The notes beneath the pieces were generated by a model. The model searched no databases. It saw nothing but the letters and a program-made list of their open reading frames with translations, and was not told where the DNA came from. Both the position numbers and the translations under genes were made by a program. Shown here piece by piece: positions 42,176-49,526 of a stretch of 49,526 bases of DNA. Position 1 is the stretch's first letter. The number at the start of each line of letters is the position of its first letter. Source of the stretch: Anabaena sp. 4-3 (lineage in GTDB: Bacteria; Cyanobacteriota; Cyanobacteriia; Cyanobacteriales; Nostocaceae); NCBI RefSeq assembly GCF_001597745.1, contig NZ_LUHJ01000026.1:275013-324538 (forward strand), read 5' to 3'.

Positions 42176-43372
42176 ATGCAAACAAATTGGAAAATCGGGT
42201 CTTTATTTGGTATTCCGCTATTTTTAGACCCTTTATGGTTTTTAATTTTGGGATTAGCGACTCTCAATTTTGGTGTAGCTTACCAAGAATTGGGAACTGT
42301 CACAGCTTGGAGTGCAGGGTTAATCATGGCACTGTTGCTGTTTGCATCGGTATTATTGCATGAATTGGGTCATAGTTTAGCGGCGCGATCGCAAGGAATT
42401 AAAGTTAATTCGATTACCCTATTTTTGTTTGGTGGTATCGCAGCGATAGAAGAAGAATCAAAAACACCGGGTAAAGCGTTTCAAGTCGCCATTGCGGGGC
42501 CGTTGGTGAGTATTGGGTTGTTTTTGTTACTGCGATTAGGGAATAATGTAGTTCCTGATAGTAGCCCAATTAGTATGATGGTGGGAGACTTGGCGAGAAT
42601 TAACTTAGTTGTTGCTTTGTTTAACTTGATACCAGGGCTACCTTTAGATGGAGGACAAGTTTTAAAAGCTGCACTCTGGCAAATTACCGGAAATCGCTTT
42701 CAAGCGGTACACTGGGCGGCAAAGGCAGGACAACTTTTAGGATATGGTGCGATCGCCTTGGGATTTGCGGTAGACTACTTTACTAGAGAGTTAGTCACTG
42801 GATTGTGGATAGCGTTGTTAGGTTGGTTTGCAATTCGTAACGCCAACAGCTACGACCGTGTTACCACATTACAAGAAACCTTACTCAAAGTCACAGCCAC
42901 CGATGTAATGACTCGTGATTTTCGCGTCATCGATGCAGACCAAACCTTACGTAGTTTTGCGGATGCTTACCTGTTAGAGACAACAGCCCCAGAAGTTTAT
43001 TTTGCAGCTTCCGATGGACGTTATCGGGGAATGGTCGCTATTGAAGATTTACGCTTAGTCGAAAGAAGCGCATGGGAAACGCAAACTCTCCACAGTATTG
43101 TGCATCCCCTGACCGAGATACCCACAGTTGCGGAATCAACATCTATAGCAGAAGTCATCAACAAATTAGAAAATGACAACTTACCACGTATTACTGTACT
43201 CACACCTGCGGGTGCTGTGGCTGGGGTAATTGACAGAGGAGATATAGTTAAAGGATTAGCGCAGAAGTTAGGCTTGCGGATGACGGAGGACGAAATTAAG
43301 CGCATCAAAGAAGAAGGTAGTTATCCGCCTGGGTTGCAATTGGGCGTAATTGCTAAGTCTACCGTGAATTGA
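42176..43372 (+). CDS. Site-2 protease-type membrane metalloprotease with CBS domains
   Basis: This 398-residue protein belongs to the S2P/M50 family with C-terminal CBS domains. The zinc motif HELGH is at residues 62-66 inside a membrane helix, and the second zinc ligand is in GLPLDGGQVLKAAL (near 158). About five to six hydrophobic segments fill residues 1-220. Two CBS domains follow (from ~240: VTATDVMTRDFRVIDADQTL and HPLTEIPTVAESTSIAEVIN), which usually bind adenine nucleotides and may gate the protease. S2P enzymes cut membrane proteins such as anti-sigma factors. The substrate here is unknown. It is monocistronic. Confidence 0.93.
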   Translation: MQTNWKIGSLFGIPLFLDPLWFLILGLATLNFGVAYQELGTVTAWSAGLIMALLLFASVLLHELGHSLAARSQGIKVNSITLFLFGGIAAIEEESKTPGKAFQVAIAGPLVSIGLFLLLRLGNNVVPDSSPISMMVGDLARINLVVALFNLIPGLPLDGGQVLKAALWQITGNRFQAVHWAAKAGQLLGYGAIALGFAVDYFTRELVTGLWIALLGWFAIRNANSYDRVTTLQETLLKVTATDVMTRDFRVIDADQTLRSFADAYLLETTAPEVYFAASDGRYRGMVAIEDLRLVERSAWETQTLHSIVHPLTEIPTVAESTSIAEVINKLENDNLPRITVLTPAGAVAGVIDRGDIVKGLAQKLGLRMTEDEIKRIKEEGSYPPGLQLGVIAKSTVN

Positions 43373-43394
43373 TTTTGATGGGAATTATTCAACG

Positions 43395-43460
43395 CCGATG
43401 CACGCAGATAAACGCAGATAATTAGCCAGTGTTATCCGTGTTTATCAGCGTGTATTTTAA
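43395..43460 (+). repeat. GATGCACGCAGATAAACGCAGATAA-type repeat pair
   Basis: ACGCAGATAAACGCAGATAA is followed by a loosely inverse GTTATCCGTGTTTATCAGCG, so the pair can form a hairpin after the protease gene. Confidence 0.55.
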
Positions 43461-43563
43461 CATTTTGCAGTAGGGTGGGCATTGCTTGCAAGTTGCTAAG
43501 ACCTTGATACCGTTTCTTGATGTAGCTTGCGTGGCGTAGCCATAGATGTACTTTATTCTGCAC

Positions 43564-43593
43564 TGTAGAGACGTTGCATGCAACGTCTCTACA
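43564..43593 (+). repeat. 30-bp perfect palindrome, family A copy 5
   Basis: The half-site TGTAGAGACGTTGCA is followed by its exact reverse complement, upstream of the kinase gene. Confidence 0.95.
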
Positions 43594-43716
43594 TTATTTA
43601 TTTGATGCAACTTCATAGAGAATTGGTATGAGTTTGGCTGCGTCTAGAATTGCTTGCAACAGCACCAAGTTCTGCTTATGCGAAAATAGATACCAAGGAA
43701 ACTACGGTTTTTATTT

Positions 43717-45399
43717 ATGGTGTGGAATCCAGGGCAGCAGTTATTTGGCGATCGCTATACAATCGAGAGACAATTAGGCGAAGGTGGAATTGGCATCACC
43801 TATCTTGCCAAAAATCGACAGGGTAATTTGCGCGTAATTAAAACCCTGCGTCAAGCCATACTCAATCATCCTGCTTGGATAGCGCATCAAAGTAAACTCA
43901 AGCAAGACTTTAAAGAAGAAGCATTACGCCTAGCCTTATGTCGCCATCCCCACATAGTAGAAGTGGAAAATGTTTTTGATGAAGGTGACTTACCATGTAT
44001 GGCAATGGAGTACATCGCCGGAGAAGATTTAGGTAAGCAGATCACCGAAAAAGGAGCATTATCAGAAGCAGAAGCACTCGAATATATTAGGCAAATTGGC
44101 GATGCTTTGATACTTGTTCACGAAAAAGGCTTGCTGCATCGGGATTTAAAGCCAAATAACATTATGATGCGTGCAGGGAAGCCAGAAGCCGTACTGATTG
44201 ATTTTGGTCTTGCTAGACAATTTATATCTGGTGCAGTTTTACACCATACAGAGAATCTTACTGACGGTTACGCGCCACCAGAACAGTATGCACCAGTAGA
44301 AGAAAGGGGAGAATATATTGATGTTTACGCCTTAGCCGCCACCTTGTATTCTTTGCTGACTGGACAGTTACCTATGCCAGCACCAGCTAGACTGCAAAAT
44401 TTTACCCTAAAACCACCAAAGGATTTAAATCCCAGCGTTAGCGACAGGGTGAATGAGGCAATTATGAAAGGGATGGCGTTAAATTACAAGTTTCGCCCCC
44501 AGTCGGTGCAGGAATGGTTGGATTTATTGCCAGATACTACACTGTCAACAACCGAATGGTATAACGAAGCAATTATAATCTTAGGGCCAAGACCTTCTGG
44601 AAAGAGTGTCTATCTAGCGACTTTAGCTTATCTACCATACTTGGTAAAAACAGGTATATTACAGTCTATTGAACCGCTCAATGGCCAAGCTAGAATATTA
44701 ATTGAACGGGCAAAAGACATTTTAGCTGAAGGCTCACAATTGCCTCCGCCATCAGCACCTTACCATACAATTGAGTTACCAGTGTATAGCCTATTAATTA
44801 CTCTGAATTCTAATATTAATACAATTATAAGTAAAGAAATCCAACTTTGTTTTACGTGTGTACTATATCCGGGAGAAATATTTAGTTCATTATCTAATAA
44901 TGACCTAAATTGGATAAGTGAATATCTTGATGACTGTGCCATTACAAAATATTTAGCCTTAATAATTGATGCTACATCAAGGGAAGATAGAGAGACTGCT
45001 CAAGGTTTGTCTATTTTAGAGAGTGAGTTGAACAGACGAGTTCCTGTCAGTGAACAATCTCAATATCGGATAGCAGTTATGTTTTCTCATTTTGATCTAC
45101 CGGATGTATATCCTTACAGAAACAATCTCAACGGATTTATTGATATGAAGTTTCCTGAAACACAGATGGTTTTGCACAAATGGAGTCATAATTGGAGTTG
45201 TTCAGTTGCTTATTTTGCCTATTCTGCATTTGGTATGATGGAAGATATGAGTGAACCAAATTGTGAGGTAGTGGTGCAGAATGAATCTGGAGTAAGTGCA
45301 GTTATTAAAAATTCTAAAAGTTGGAAACCTTTTGGGTTAGTTGCACCAATATATTGGTTATTAACTGGAAAATATAACAAAGCATTAGCTGATATCTAG
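43717..45399 (+). CDS. Ser/Thr protein kinase fused to a P-loop GTPase-like domain
   Basis: Residues ~14-275 form a complete Hanks-type kinase: glycine loop QLGEGGIGITYLA (19-31), Lys42 (VIKTL), Glu in the C helix, HRDLKPNN with Asp143, IDFGLA with Asp162, and the APPEQY activation-segment end. The second half has a Walker A-type loop GPRPSGKS (residues 290-297) followed by a helix, YPGE at 384-387 in the place of a G3 Asp-x-Pro-Gly, IIDAT (Asp418) and VMFSHFD (Asp460) in the place of the G4 [NT]K-x-D motif. This matches the order of motifs in a TRAFAC-like GTPase, with weakened G3 and G4. No membrane helix is visible. Similar domains occur in bacterial conflict or signalling systems. The target is unknown. 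It is monocistronic. Confidence 0.88.
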   Translation: MVWNPGQQLFGDRYTIERQLGEGGIGITYLAKNRQGNLRVIKTLRQAILNHPAWIAHQSKLKQDFKEEALRLALCRHPHIVEVENVFDEGDLPCMAMEYIAGEDLGKQITEKGALSEAEALEYIRQIGDALILVHEKGLLHRDLKPNNIMMRAGKPEAVLIDFGLARQFISGAVLHHTENLTDGYAPPEQYAPVEERGEYIDVYALAATLYSLLTGQLPMPAPARLQNFTLKPPKDLNPSVSDRVNEAIMKGMALNYKFRPQSVQEWLDLLPDTTLSTTEWYNEAIIILGPRPSGKSVYLATLAYLPYLVKTGILQSIEPLNGQARILIERAKDILAEGSQLPPPSAPYHTIELPVYSLLITLNSNINTIISKEIQLCFTCVLYPGEIFSSLSNNDLNWISEYLDDCAITKYLALIIDATSREDRETAQGLSILESELNRRVPVSEQSQYRIAVMFSHFDLPDVYPYRNNLNGFIDMKFPETQMVLHKWSHNWSCSVAYFAYSAFGMMEDMSEPNCEVVVQNESGVSAVIKNSKSWKPFGLVAPIYWLLTGKYNKALADI

Positions 45400-45420
45400 T
45401 AAGCATAAATGATTATGGGA

Positions 45421-45457
45421 TAGATCCCCGACTTCTTTGAGAAATCGTGGATCTGGG
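45421..45457 (+). terminator. Hairpin after the kinase gene
   Basis: AGATCC (45422-45427) pairs with GGATCT (45449-45454), with further pairing of CGACTTCT and AGAAATCG inside. No long T-run follows, so terminator function is uncertain. Confidence 0.45.
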
Positions 45458-45505
45458 TATTGGCGAAACCGTTAAGCTGAGTAAAGTAATTCTTGTAACA
45501 TCCCC

Positions 45506-46120
45506 GTGTCCATTAACCGCCTGACTCAACAAATCCAATTCATCATCGAAATTGACCGCCTGAAGCTAATACTGCGCCAAACCTTACTAACAGACGGTTC
45601 GCGTCAAGAAAATAGCGCGGAACATTCTTGGCATTTGGCAATTATGGCATTTACTCTGTCAGAATATGCTCCAGATGGGGTTGATATCTTCCGCGCTATC
45701 AAGATGCTATTGATTCATGACTTGGTAGAAATTGATGCCGGGGATACCTTCTGTTACGATGTGCAGGGTAACGAAAGTAAAGCACATAAGGAAGCACAAG
45801 CCGCATTGCGTCTGTTTGGACTGTTACCACCAGAACAGGGGGAAGAACTTCATCAACTGTGGAATGAGTTTGAAGCGGGAGAAACACCCACAGCTAAATT
45901 CGCCGCCGCTTTAGACCGCATCCAACCTTTACTGCATAATCAACAAACCCAGGGAGGTACTTGGCGCATTCACGGAATTAGGCGAGATCAGGTGATGAAA
46001 CGGGTAGCACCAGTAGAAACAGGTGCGCCGGAACTTTGGCCGTTTGTCTTGCAATTGATTGATGACTGTGTGGCGGCTGGTTATTTGCAAGAAACGCCTG
46101 TTCTGAAGGCTGAAGATTAG
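45506..46120 (+). CDS. HD-domain hydrolase, YfbR/5'-nucleotidase-like
   Basis: This 204-residue protein starts at GTG 45506. It has the HD-fold metal site: NSAEHSWHLAIMAFTLSEYA (residues ~36-55, first His), MLLIHDLVEIDAGDTFCYD (~67-85, His-Asp pair and acidic follow-up) and FAAALDRIQPLLHNQ (~130-145, last Asp). This order is typical of YfbR-like 5'-nucleotidases and related HD hydrolases, often annotated as such in cyanobacteria. It probably removes phosphate from a deoxynucleoside monophosphate in the cytoplasm; the exact substrate is inferred. The gap to the kinase is 106 bases with a hairpin between, so it is probably a separate unit. Confidence 0.88.
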   Translation: MSINRLTQQIQFIIEIDRLKLILRQTLLTDGSRQENSAEHSWHLAIMAFTLSEYAPDGVDIFRAIKMLLIHDLVEIDAGDTFCYDVQGNESKAHKEAQAALRLFGLLPPEQGEELHQLWNEFEAGETPTAKFAAALDRIQPLLHNQQTQGGTWRIHGIRRDQVMKRVAPVETGAPELWPFVLQLIDDCVAAGYLQETPVLKAED

Positions 46121-46239
46121 GCGTGGTTTGGTAATGCACAGTTTTGTGGTGTTGATTTAAGGGATGAATTATGGTCACGCAGAGGCGCAGAGGGACTTTT
46201 ATATTTGATTTTGATATTGCCCACTAGCTTACAGATTGA

Positions 46240-46355
46240 AAAACCCCTCTCCAAACCTCTCCCCTACAAGGAGAGAGGCTTTAAAAGCCGGATTATTTGT
46301 CGAAACCGAAGATATTTAAGCCCCTCTCCGCGTCGGAGAGGGGTTGGGGAGAGGT
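46240..46355 (+). repeat. CCCCTCTCC / GGAGAGGGG inverted repeat
   Basis: ACCCCTCTCCAAACCTCTCC and GGAGAGGGGTTGGGGAGAGG are long inverse arms, and CCCCTCTCCG with CGGAGAGGGG forms a tight inner hairpin (46321-46342). It lies between converging genes. This sequence type is common in cyanobacterial intergenic DNA. Confidence 0.85.
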
Positions 46356-46369
46356 CATCAAACTTACTA

Positions 46370-47089
46370 TTAACTTAAAATATCATCCCACTCGGATAAA
46401 CATAGGGGTTGTATTTCCATCTCTATATCAAAACAATCCCTCGCCGCAGCTGTCAAAGCTGTGATAATCTGGTCTACAGTCAAACTTGGCGGTAACTGCA
46501 CAGGCTGAAAAGTCTCCCCACCAAATACTTGAGTAAATAATTCTGCATCTGGTTGCAATCGCATAGAACCATGTTGCAAAATTGCGCCACCTCGTCTTAA
46601 TTGTGCGCTACCTATTAATTTAGCTCCATCTGGTAAGACTAAATCTGCACCTGTAGCTGTCCCGAAGCAGTTGGGGTTATGAATGTAGCCACGTCCGGCT
46701 GTACCATAATCTAATTTTACGCCGATCGCTCGCCATCCTTGCAGCAAAAATTCACAAATCTTTTGATAAGTTTGCAAACGATTTCCAATTAATCCAGAGG
46801 TAACAACAGTATAAGTTAAATCTCCTTGGTGTAACACTGCCCTACCACCTGTAGGACGACGCACTAAATCTAATGTGTGATTTTTCCAGGTGAGGTTTTC
46901 CCAATGTTGCGGATGTTGTCGTTGATGATAACCTAGAGAAATCGCAGGTGGCGACCAAGTGTAAAATCTTAGTGTTGAAGGTTGCTTTCCTGATAGGTGC
47001 TGTGTTAGCAACCATTGGTCAATTGCCATCTGCACACTACCAGACGCTGCTAATAAAGGAATTAGTCGCCAAACCTGCTTGTTAGCCAT
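46370..47089 (-). CDS. Lipoate-protein ligase A-like (biotin/lipoate A/B ligase family)
   Basis: This 239-residue protein matches the BPL/LplA/LipB fold. The N-terminus has ASGSVQMAIDQWLL and FYTWSPPAISLGYHQ. The lipoyl-site motif RRPTGGRAVLHQGDLTYTVV is at ~80-99, and the Lys of GAKLIGSAQLRRGGAILQHGSM (~155-175) is the expected adenylate-binding lysine. It may transfer lipoate or octanoate to the 2-oxoacid dehydrogenase E2 or glycine cleavage H protein. It lies 17 bases after a YbjN gene on the same strand, so the two are probably co-transcribed. Confidence 0.88.
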   Translation of the reverse strand: MANKQVWRLIPLLAASGSVQMAIDQWLLTQHLSGKQPSTLRFYTWSPPAISLGYHQRQHPQHWENLTWKNHTLDLVRRPTGGRAVLHQGDLTYTVVTSGLIGNRLQTYQKICEFLLQGWRAIGVKLDYGTAGRGYIHNPNCFGTATGADLVLPDGAKLIGSAQLRRGGAILQHGSMRLQPDAELFTQVFGGETFQPVQLPPSLTVDQIITALTAAARDCFDIEMEIQPLCLSEWDDILS

Positions 47090-47106
47090 TGAGAATTGGG
47101 AATTAC

Positions 47107-47583
47107 TTAAGCTGCTCCAAATTCAGATTGTAAGGCTTCATCATTATCATCTGCGATGGTTGCCACAATAGTAATTAATCGGGAAACTTCCCCTGGAGAC
47201 AATTCTGCTAAGGTGCGTGTAGAGATGACTACTACTCGATTCTCAATAATACCAAATCTCGCTTCAAAGGTGCTGGAGCAGTTCATTTCCAACAGGTGAC
47301 GCATTAGCTTCGGTTCATCTTTCGCCGGAAGTTGGAGAACCGCCGACCAAACTGTGATTGTGTCTTCATCCGTTGTTCCTGTAAGCTGGACGAATACTTC
47401 TACGCTGCCATATTTGAATTTCCACAAATAACCACCTTCTGCGGGGTGGCTCACCATTGCACTATCATCTTGTTCCAAGGAGTCAATGACGTTTTCAATC
47501 ACTTCCAAATGGTTAATGCTGGTTGTCTCCACCATTTCATCTAAAGATTCTGGGTTAGTTAGGGTTTCTTGGTAGCTTGTCAT
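47107..47583 (-). CDS. YbjN-domain protein
   Basis: This 158-residue soluble protein has the YbjN fold pattern (a type III secretion chaperone-like sandwich): NVIDSLEQDDSAMVSHPAEGGYLWKFKYGSVEVFVQLTG, then VWSAVLQLPAKDEPKLMRHLLEMNCSSTFEARFGIIENRVVVISTR and a long helix ELSPGEVSRLITIVATIADD. In enterobacteria YbjN overexpression affects many stress genes; in cyanobacteria the role is unknown and may be chaperone-like. It is the first gene of a pair with the lipoate ligase-like gene. The upstream 237 bases contain no clear promoter motif I can name. Confidence 0.85.
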   Translation of the reverse strand: MTSYQETLTNPESLDEMVETTSINHLEVIENVIDSLEQDDSAMVSHPAEGGYLWKFKYGSVEVFVQLTGTTDEDTITVWSAVLQLPAKDEPKLMRHLLEMNCSSTFEARFGIIENRVVVISTRTLAELSPGEVSRLITIVATIADDNDEALQSEFGAA

Positions 47584-47820
47584 ACAGATTTTTCTCTCGA
47601 TATATTCACTGTTTTATCTACACATTAATTTATAGCCTGTGAGCAAAATTAGGTTGAGTTCCTTAAGTAATAGTCTAGACTTTACTTTGCTGTGGTTTAA
47701 CTATGAAATTTCAGTAAGAAATATTACATTTTCTTTTGTTAGGATTCTTTGTAATATATATCTTACACCAGCTAAAGCCAGTAAATGGTGTAGCAATCTT
47801 TCATTCTAACGCCGCAAAGG

Positions 47821-48879
47821 ATGTATAAATCTATGTCCTCTATGTCTCAAATTGTGCCTAGTCGTGATGTCCGTCAATTGGGGATTAACCCGAATCATTG
47901 GTATGTGGTAGCACGTAGCGATGAGGTGACAAATAAACCATTAGGTGTGATAATTTGGCATCAGGCGATCGCACTCTATCGAGACAGTCAAGGACAAATC
48001 CACGCCCTAGAAGACCGTTGTCCCCACCGTCAAGTTAAACTCAGTCATGGGCAAGTCATCAATGATGAACTGGAATGCGCCTATCACGGTTGGCGTTTCA
48101 ATCATCAAGGTGAATGTGCAACTGTTCCTTACTTAGCTGCTAATCAAAAACTACCTAATTGTAAAATCCGACGTTACCCAGTCAAAGAACAAGACGGTTT
48201 TATTTGGTTATATCCTGGCGATGCAGAACCATCTGTAGAACCTTTAGGTTTACCAGAGTGGGAACATCTAAATTATATCGCCACAGTTTCAGTTATTAAC
48301 TGCAAAGCTCATTATTCTTATTTAATTGAAAACCTGATGGATATGTATCATGGACATTTGCATCAGGATTTACAAGCATGGGCAGAAGCCACACTTCAAG
48401 ATATTGATGAAGATGAACACCGTGTTGATGCTCATTACCAAGCCCAGAGTTATTATAAAATAGATAAAATTTGGTCTATCTCTCAGTTATTTTTCCCCGC
48501 ATTACGCCGCTTACATCCTGAACCTTTGGATGTGAGTTATATTTATCCTCACTGGATGTCTACATTAGGCAAAGATTTTAAAATTTATTGTTTATTGTGT
48601 CCAGTGAATGAAACAGAAACCAAAGCGTATTTAATTCATTTCACCTCATTAAATGCTTTTTGGCGATTACATAAATTACCCGTCTGGTTTCGACGGTTTA
48701 TTAAAAATAGTTTATTTGGTGCGGCGCAAAAGTTACTCGATGGTTTAGTGGTGCAAGATGTGCAGATGATTGAGGAAGAACAACAGGCGTATTTACAAAA
48801 TTCTCAAATCCGAAATTATGAGTTAAATCGAGCTTTAGTTAGTGTACAAAGGTTGATGAAAAATCAAGTAGAGAAATAA
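47821..48879 (+). CDS. Rieske 2Fe-2S aromatic ring-hydroxylating oxygenase
   Basis: This 352-residue oxygenase has an N-terminal Rieske domain with Cys67-x-His69 (CPHRQVKLSHG) and Cys86-x2-His89 (CAYHGW), the two pairs that bind the 2Fe-2S cluster. The catalytic domain has the mononuclear iron site in ENLMDMYHGHLH (Asn171, Asp174, His177, His181) and a later acidic ligand. The ATGs at 47833 and 47842 are possible alternative starts; AAAGGA at 47817-47822 gives the spacing for the one at 47833. Relatives include chlorophyll-breakdown and vanillate-type oxygenases. Substrate and reductase partner are unknown. The iron site is the standard type. Confidence 0.92.
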   Translation: MYKSMSSMSQIVPSRDVRQLGINPNHWYVVARSDEVTNKPLGVIIWHQAIALYRDSQGQIHALEDRCPHRQVKLSHGQVINDELECAYHGWRFNHQGECATVPYLAANQKLPNCKIRRYPVKEQDGFIWLYPGDAEPSVEPLGLPEWEHLNYIATVSVINCKAHYSYLIENLMDMYHGHLHQDLQAWAEATLQDIDEDEHRVDAHYQAQSYYKIDKIWSISQLFFPALRRLHPEPLDVSYIYPHWMSTLGKDFKIYCLLCPVNETETKAYLIHFTSLNAFWRLHKLPVWFRRFIKNSLFGAAQKLLDGLVVQDVQMIEEEQQAYLQNSQIRNYELNRALVSVQRLMKNQVEK

Positions 48880-49010
48880 GAATTGGGTGTTGCTGAGATA
48901 AATTTACATTTTTGCTCACCAACACCGCTATTATGACTACATCTATGCCTAAATATTTTTTTTGAACTCCTCTGATACAAATTTTATATGAGGTTGCACC
49001 ACATAAATGA

Positions 49011-49040
49011 TGTAGAGACGTTGCATGCAACGTCTCTACA
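49011..49040 (+). repeat. 30-bp perfect palindrome, family A copy 6
   Basis: The half-site TGTAGAGACGTTGCA is followed by its exact reverse complement. After it, GTAGGGTGG and related GCGTGTAACGC sequence (to ~49108) looks like another short repeat, directly against the truncated Rpn-type gene. Confidence 0.95.
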
Positions 49041-49111
49041 GTAAACCTTAAATTGTAGGGTGGTTTAAAGCAGCGTGTAACGCACCAATAAATACGGTAC
49101 GTTACGGCTAA

Positions 49112-49526
49112 TTCCTAGTTTCTCAAACGCTCAAATCCTTAGCACAAAGCAATTCACCCCAAGCTTTATTAGAGCAAGTGGCGACGGCTGTCGATATGAT
49201 TGAAGAAACAGACGAGCGACAGAATATATCAGCTTGTGTGCAGGTTTTAGCCGGGTTGCGGTTTGAAAAAGATTTGATTAGACAGCTATTTCGAGAGGAA
49301 ATTATGCAAGAGTCTGTAATTTACCAGGATATTTTGCAAAAAGGATTGCAACAGGGAGAGCAACGAGGGAAGAAACAAGAGGCGTTAGAACTTATTCTAC
49401 GTCAATTGACTCGTCGCTTTGGTGCAATTGAGCCAGAAATACAACAGCAGATTAGTGCTTTATCGAAAATTTGGGTTGAAAACCCCGTCGTTCTACGACG
49501 GCTTTCTGGTATACTAGCAGTAGGTT
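49112..49526 (+). pseudogene. Rpn-family (DUF4351-type) protein, 5'-truncated and running off the window
   Basis: The frame from 49112 is open to the end of the window. It reads LVSQTLKSLAQSNSPQALLE, later DERQNISACVQVLAGLRFEK, then DLIRQLFREEIMQESVIYQD and EALELILRQLTRRFGAIEPE. Those are the middle and C-terminal parts of cyanobacterial Rpn/PD-(D/E)XK transposase-like proteins, whose C-terminus is the DUF4351 helical domain. A TAA at 49109 closes the frame upstream and no suitable start or N-terminal nuclease domain exists; repeat sequence lies there instead. The gene has probably lost its 5' part. The last visible residues and the 3' end are beyond the window. Confidence 0.65.

Noticed and set aside
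1-49526. tRNA genes, integrases, restriction or toxin-antitoxin systems
   Set aside because: No T-arm GTTCRANNC context with cloverleaf and no signature domains of these systems were seen by reading; the only defence-like items are the kinase/P-loop fusion and the Rpn remnant.

Overview
The window looks like a piece of chromosome from a filamentous cyanobacterium of the Nostoc/Anabaena type. The evidence is an AT-leaning composition, many copies of the HIP1 octamer GCGATCGC inside genes, heptanucleotide STRR arrays (TTAGTCA and variants) between genes, a light-independent chlorophyll gene (chlB), and several cyanobacterial families (DUF1822, a CAAD-domain protein, a Ycf37-like TPR protein, a CYP120-like P450, a cyanobacterial topoisomerase I tail). 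No tRNA, rRNA, CRISPR array, prophage or complete transposon was recognised. I cannot name the strain.

Layout. 0-5 kb: a small alpha/beta-hydrolase-like protein, an MFS transporter, acetolactate synthase (ilvB) with an unusual C-terminal zinc ribbon, then a gene-poor stretch with what looks like the 3' end of an IS200/IS605 tnpB and its right end. 5-10 kb: a Gfo/Idh/MocA oxidoreductase, a DUF4870 membrane protein, a DUF1822 protein with its sigma factor, and a secreted two-repeat protein. 10-16 kb: an envelope/stress-like group with an acidic hydrophilic protein, a CAAD membrane protein, a GSP17M-like glycine-zipper protein and a 1050-residue membrane-anchored protein made of ~98-residue repeats. 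16-24 kb: a pentapeptide/TPR protein, tenA lying between two near-identical repeats, ilvD, a P450, and a coupled 2OG-oxygenase/FAD-oxidase pair. 24-32 kb (mostly minus strand): a 7TM-HD phosphohydrolase (likely c-di-AMP type), an ADP-ribosylglycohydrolase-like protein, a 45-residue protein with aroQ, and topA. 32-36 kb: a pseudogene remnant, an RRM RNA-binding protein, a four-repeat cysteine protein, rpmI-rplT, a periplasmic solute-binding protein and ycf37-like. 37-42 kb: copper amine oxidase, a small coiled-coil protein and chlB. 42-49.5 kb: an S2P protease with CBS domains, a Ser/Thr kinase fused to a P-loop GTPase-like domain, an HD hydrolase, a lipoate ligase-like protein with YbjN, a Rieske oxygenase, and a 5'-truncated Rpn-type gene running off the end.

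Functional links. Two branched-chain amino acid genes (ilvB, ilvD) are present but 14 kb apart, so they are not one operon. Most genes appear monocistronic. Supported transcription units are rpmI-rplT (perhaps with the next gene), 2OG oxygenase-FAD oxidase (adjacent stop and start codons), the small ORF-aroQ pair, sigma factor-DUF1822, and YbjN-ligase. The intergenic DNA is unusually repeat-rich: six copies of a perfect 30-nt palindrome (one with compensatory changes), GGACTWWAGTCC elements alone and in tandem, MITE-like inverted-repeat elements, and STRRs that overlap gene starts and stops. No single clear new defence or biosynthetic system is visible. The best leads are the kinase/GTPase-like fusion, the 98-residue-repeat membrane protein, the direct-repeat-flanked tenA, and the tnpB-derived right end that could still encode a guide-RNA scaffold.
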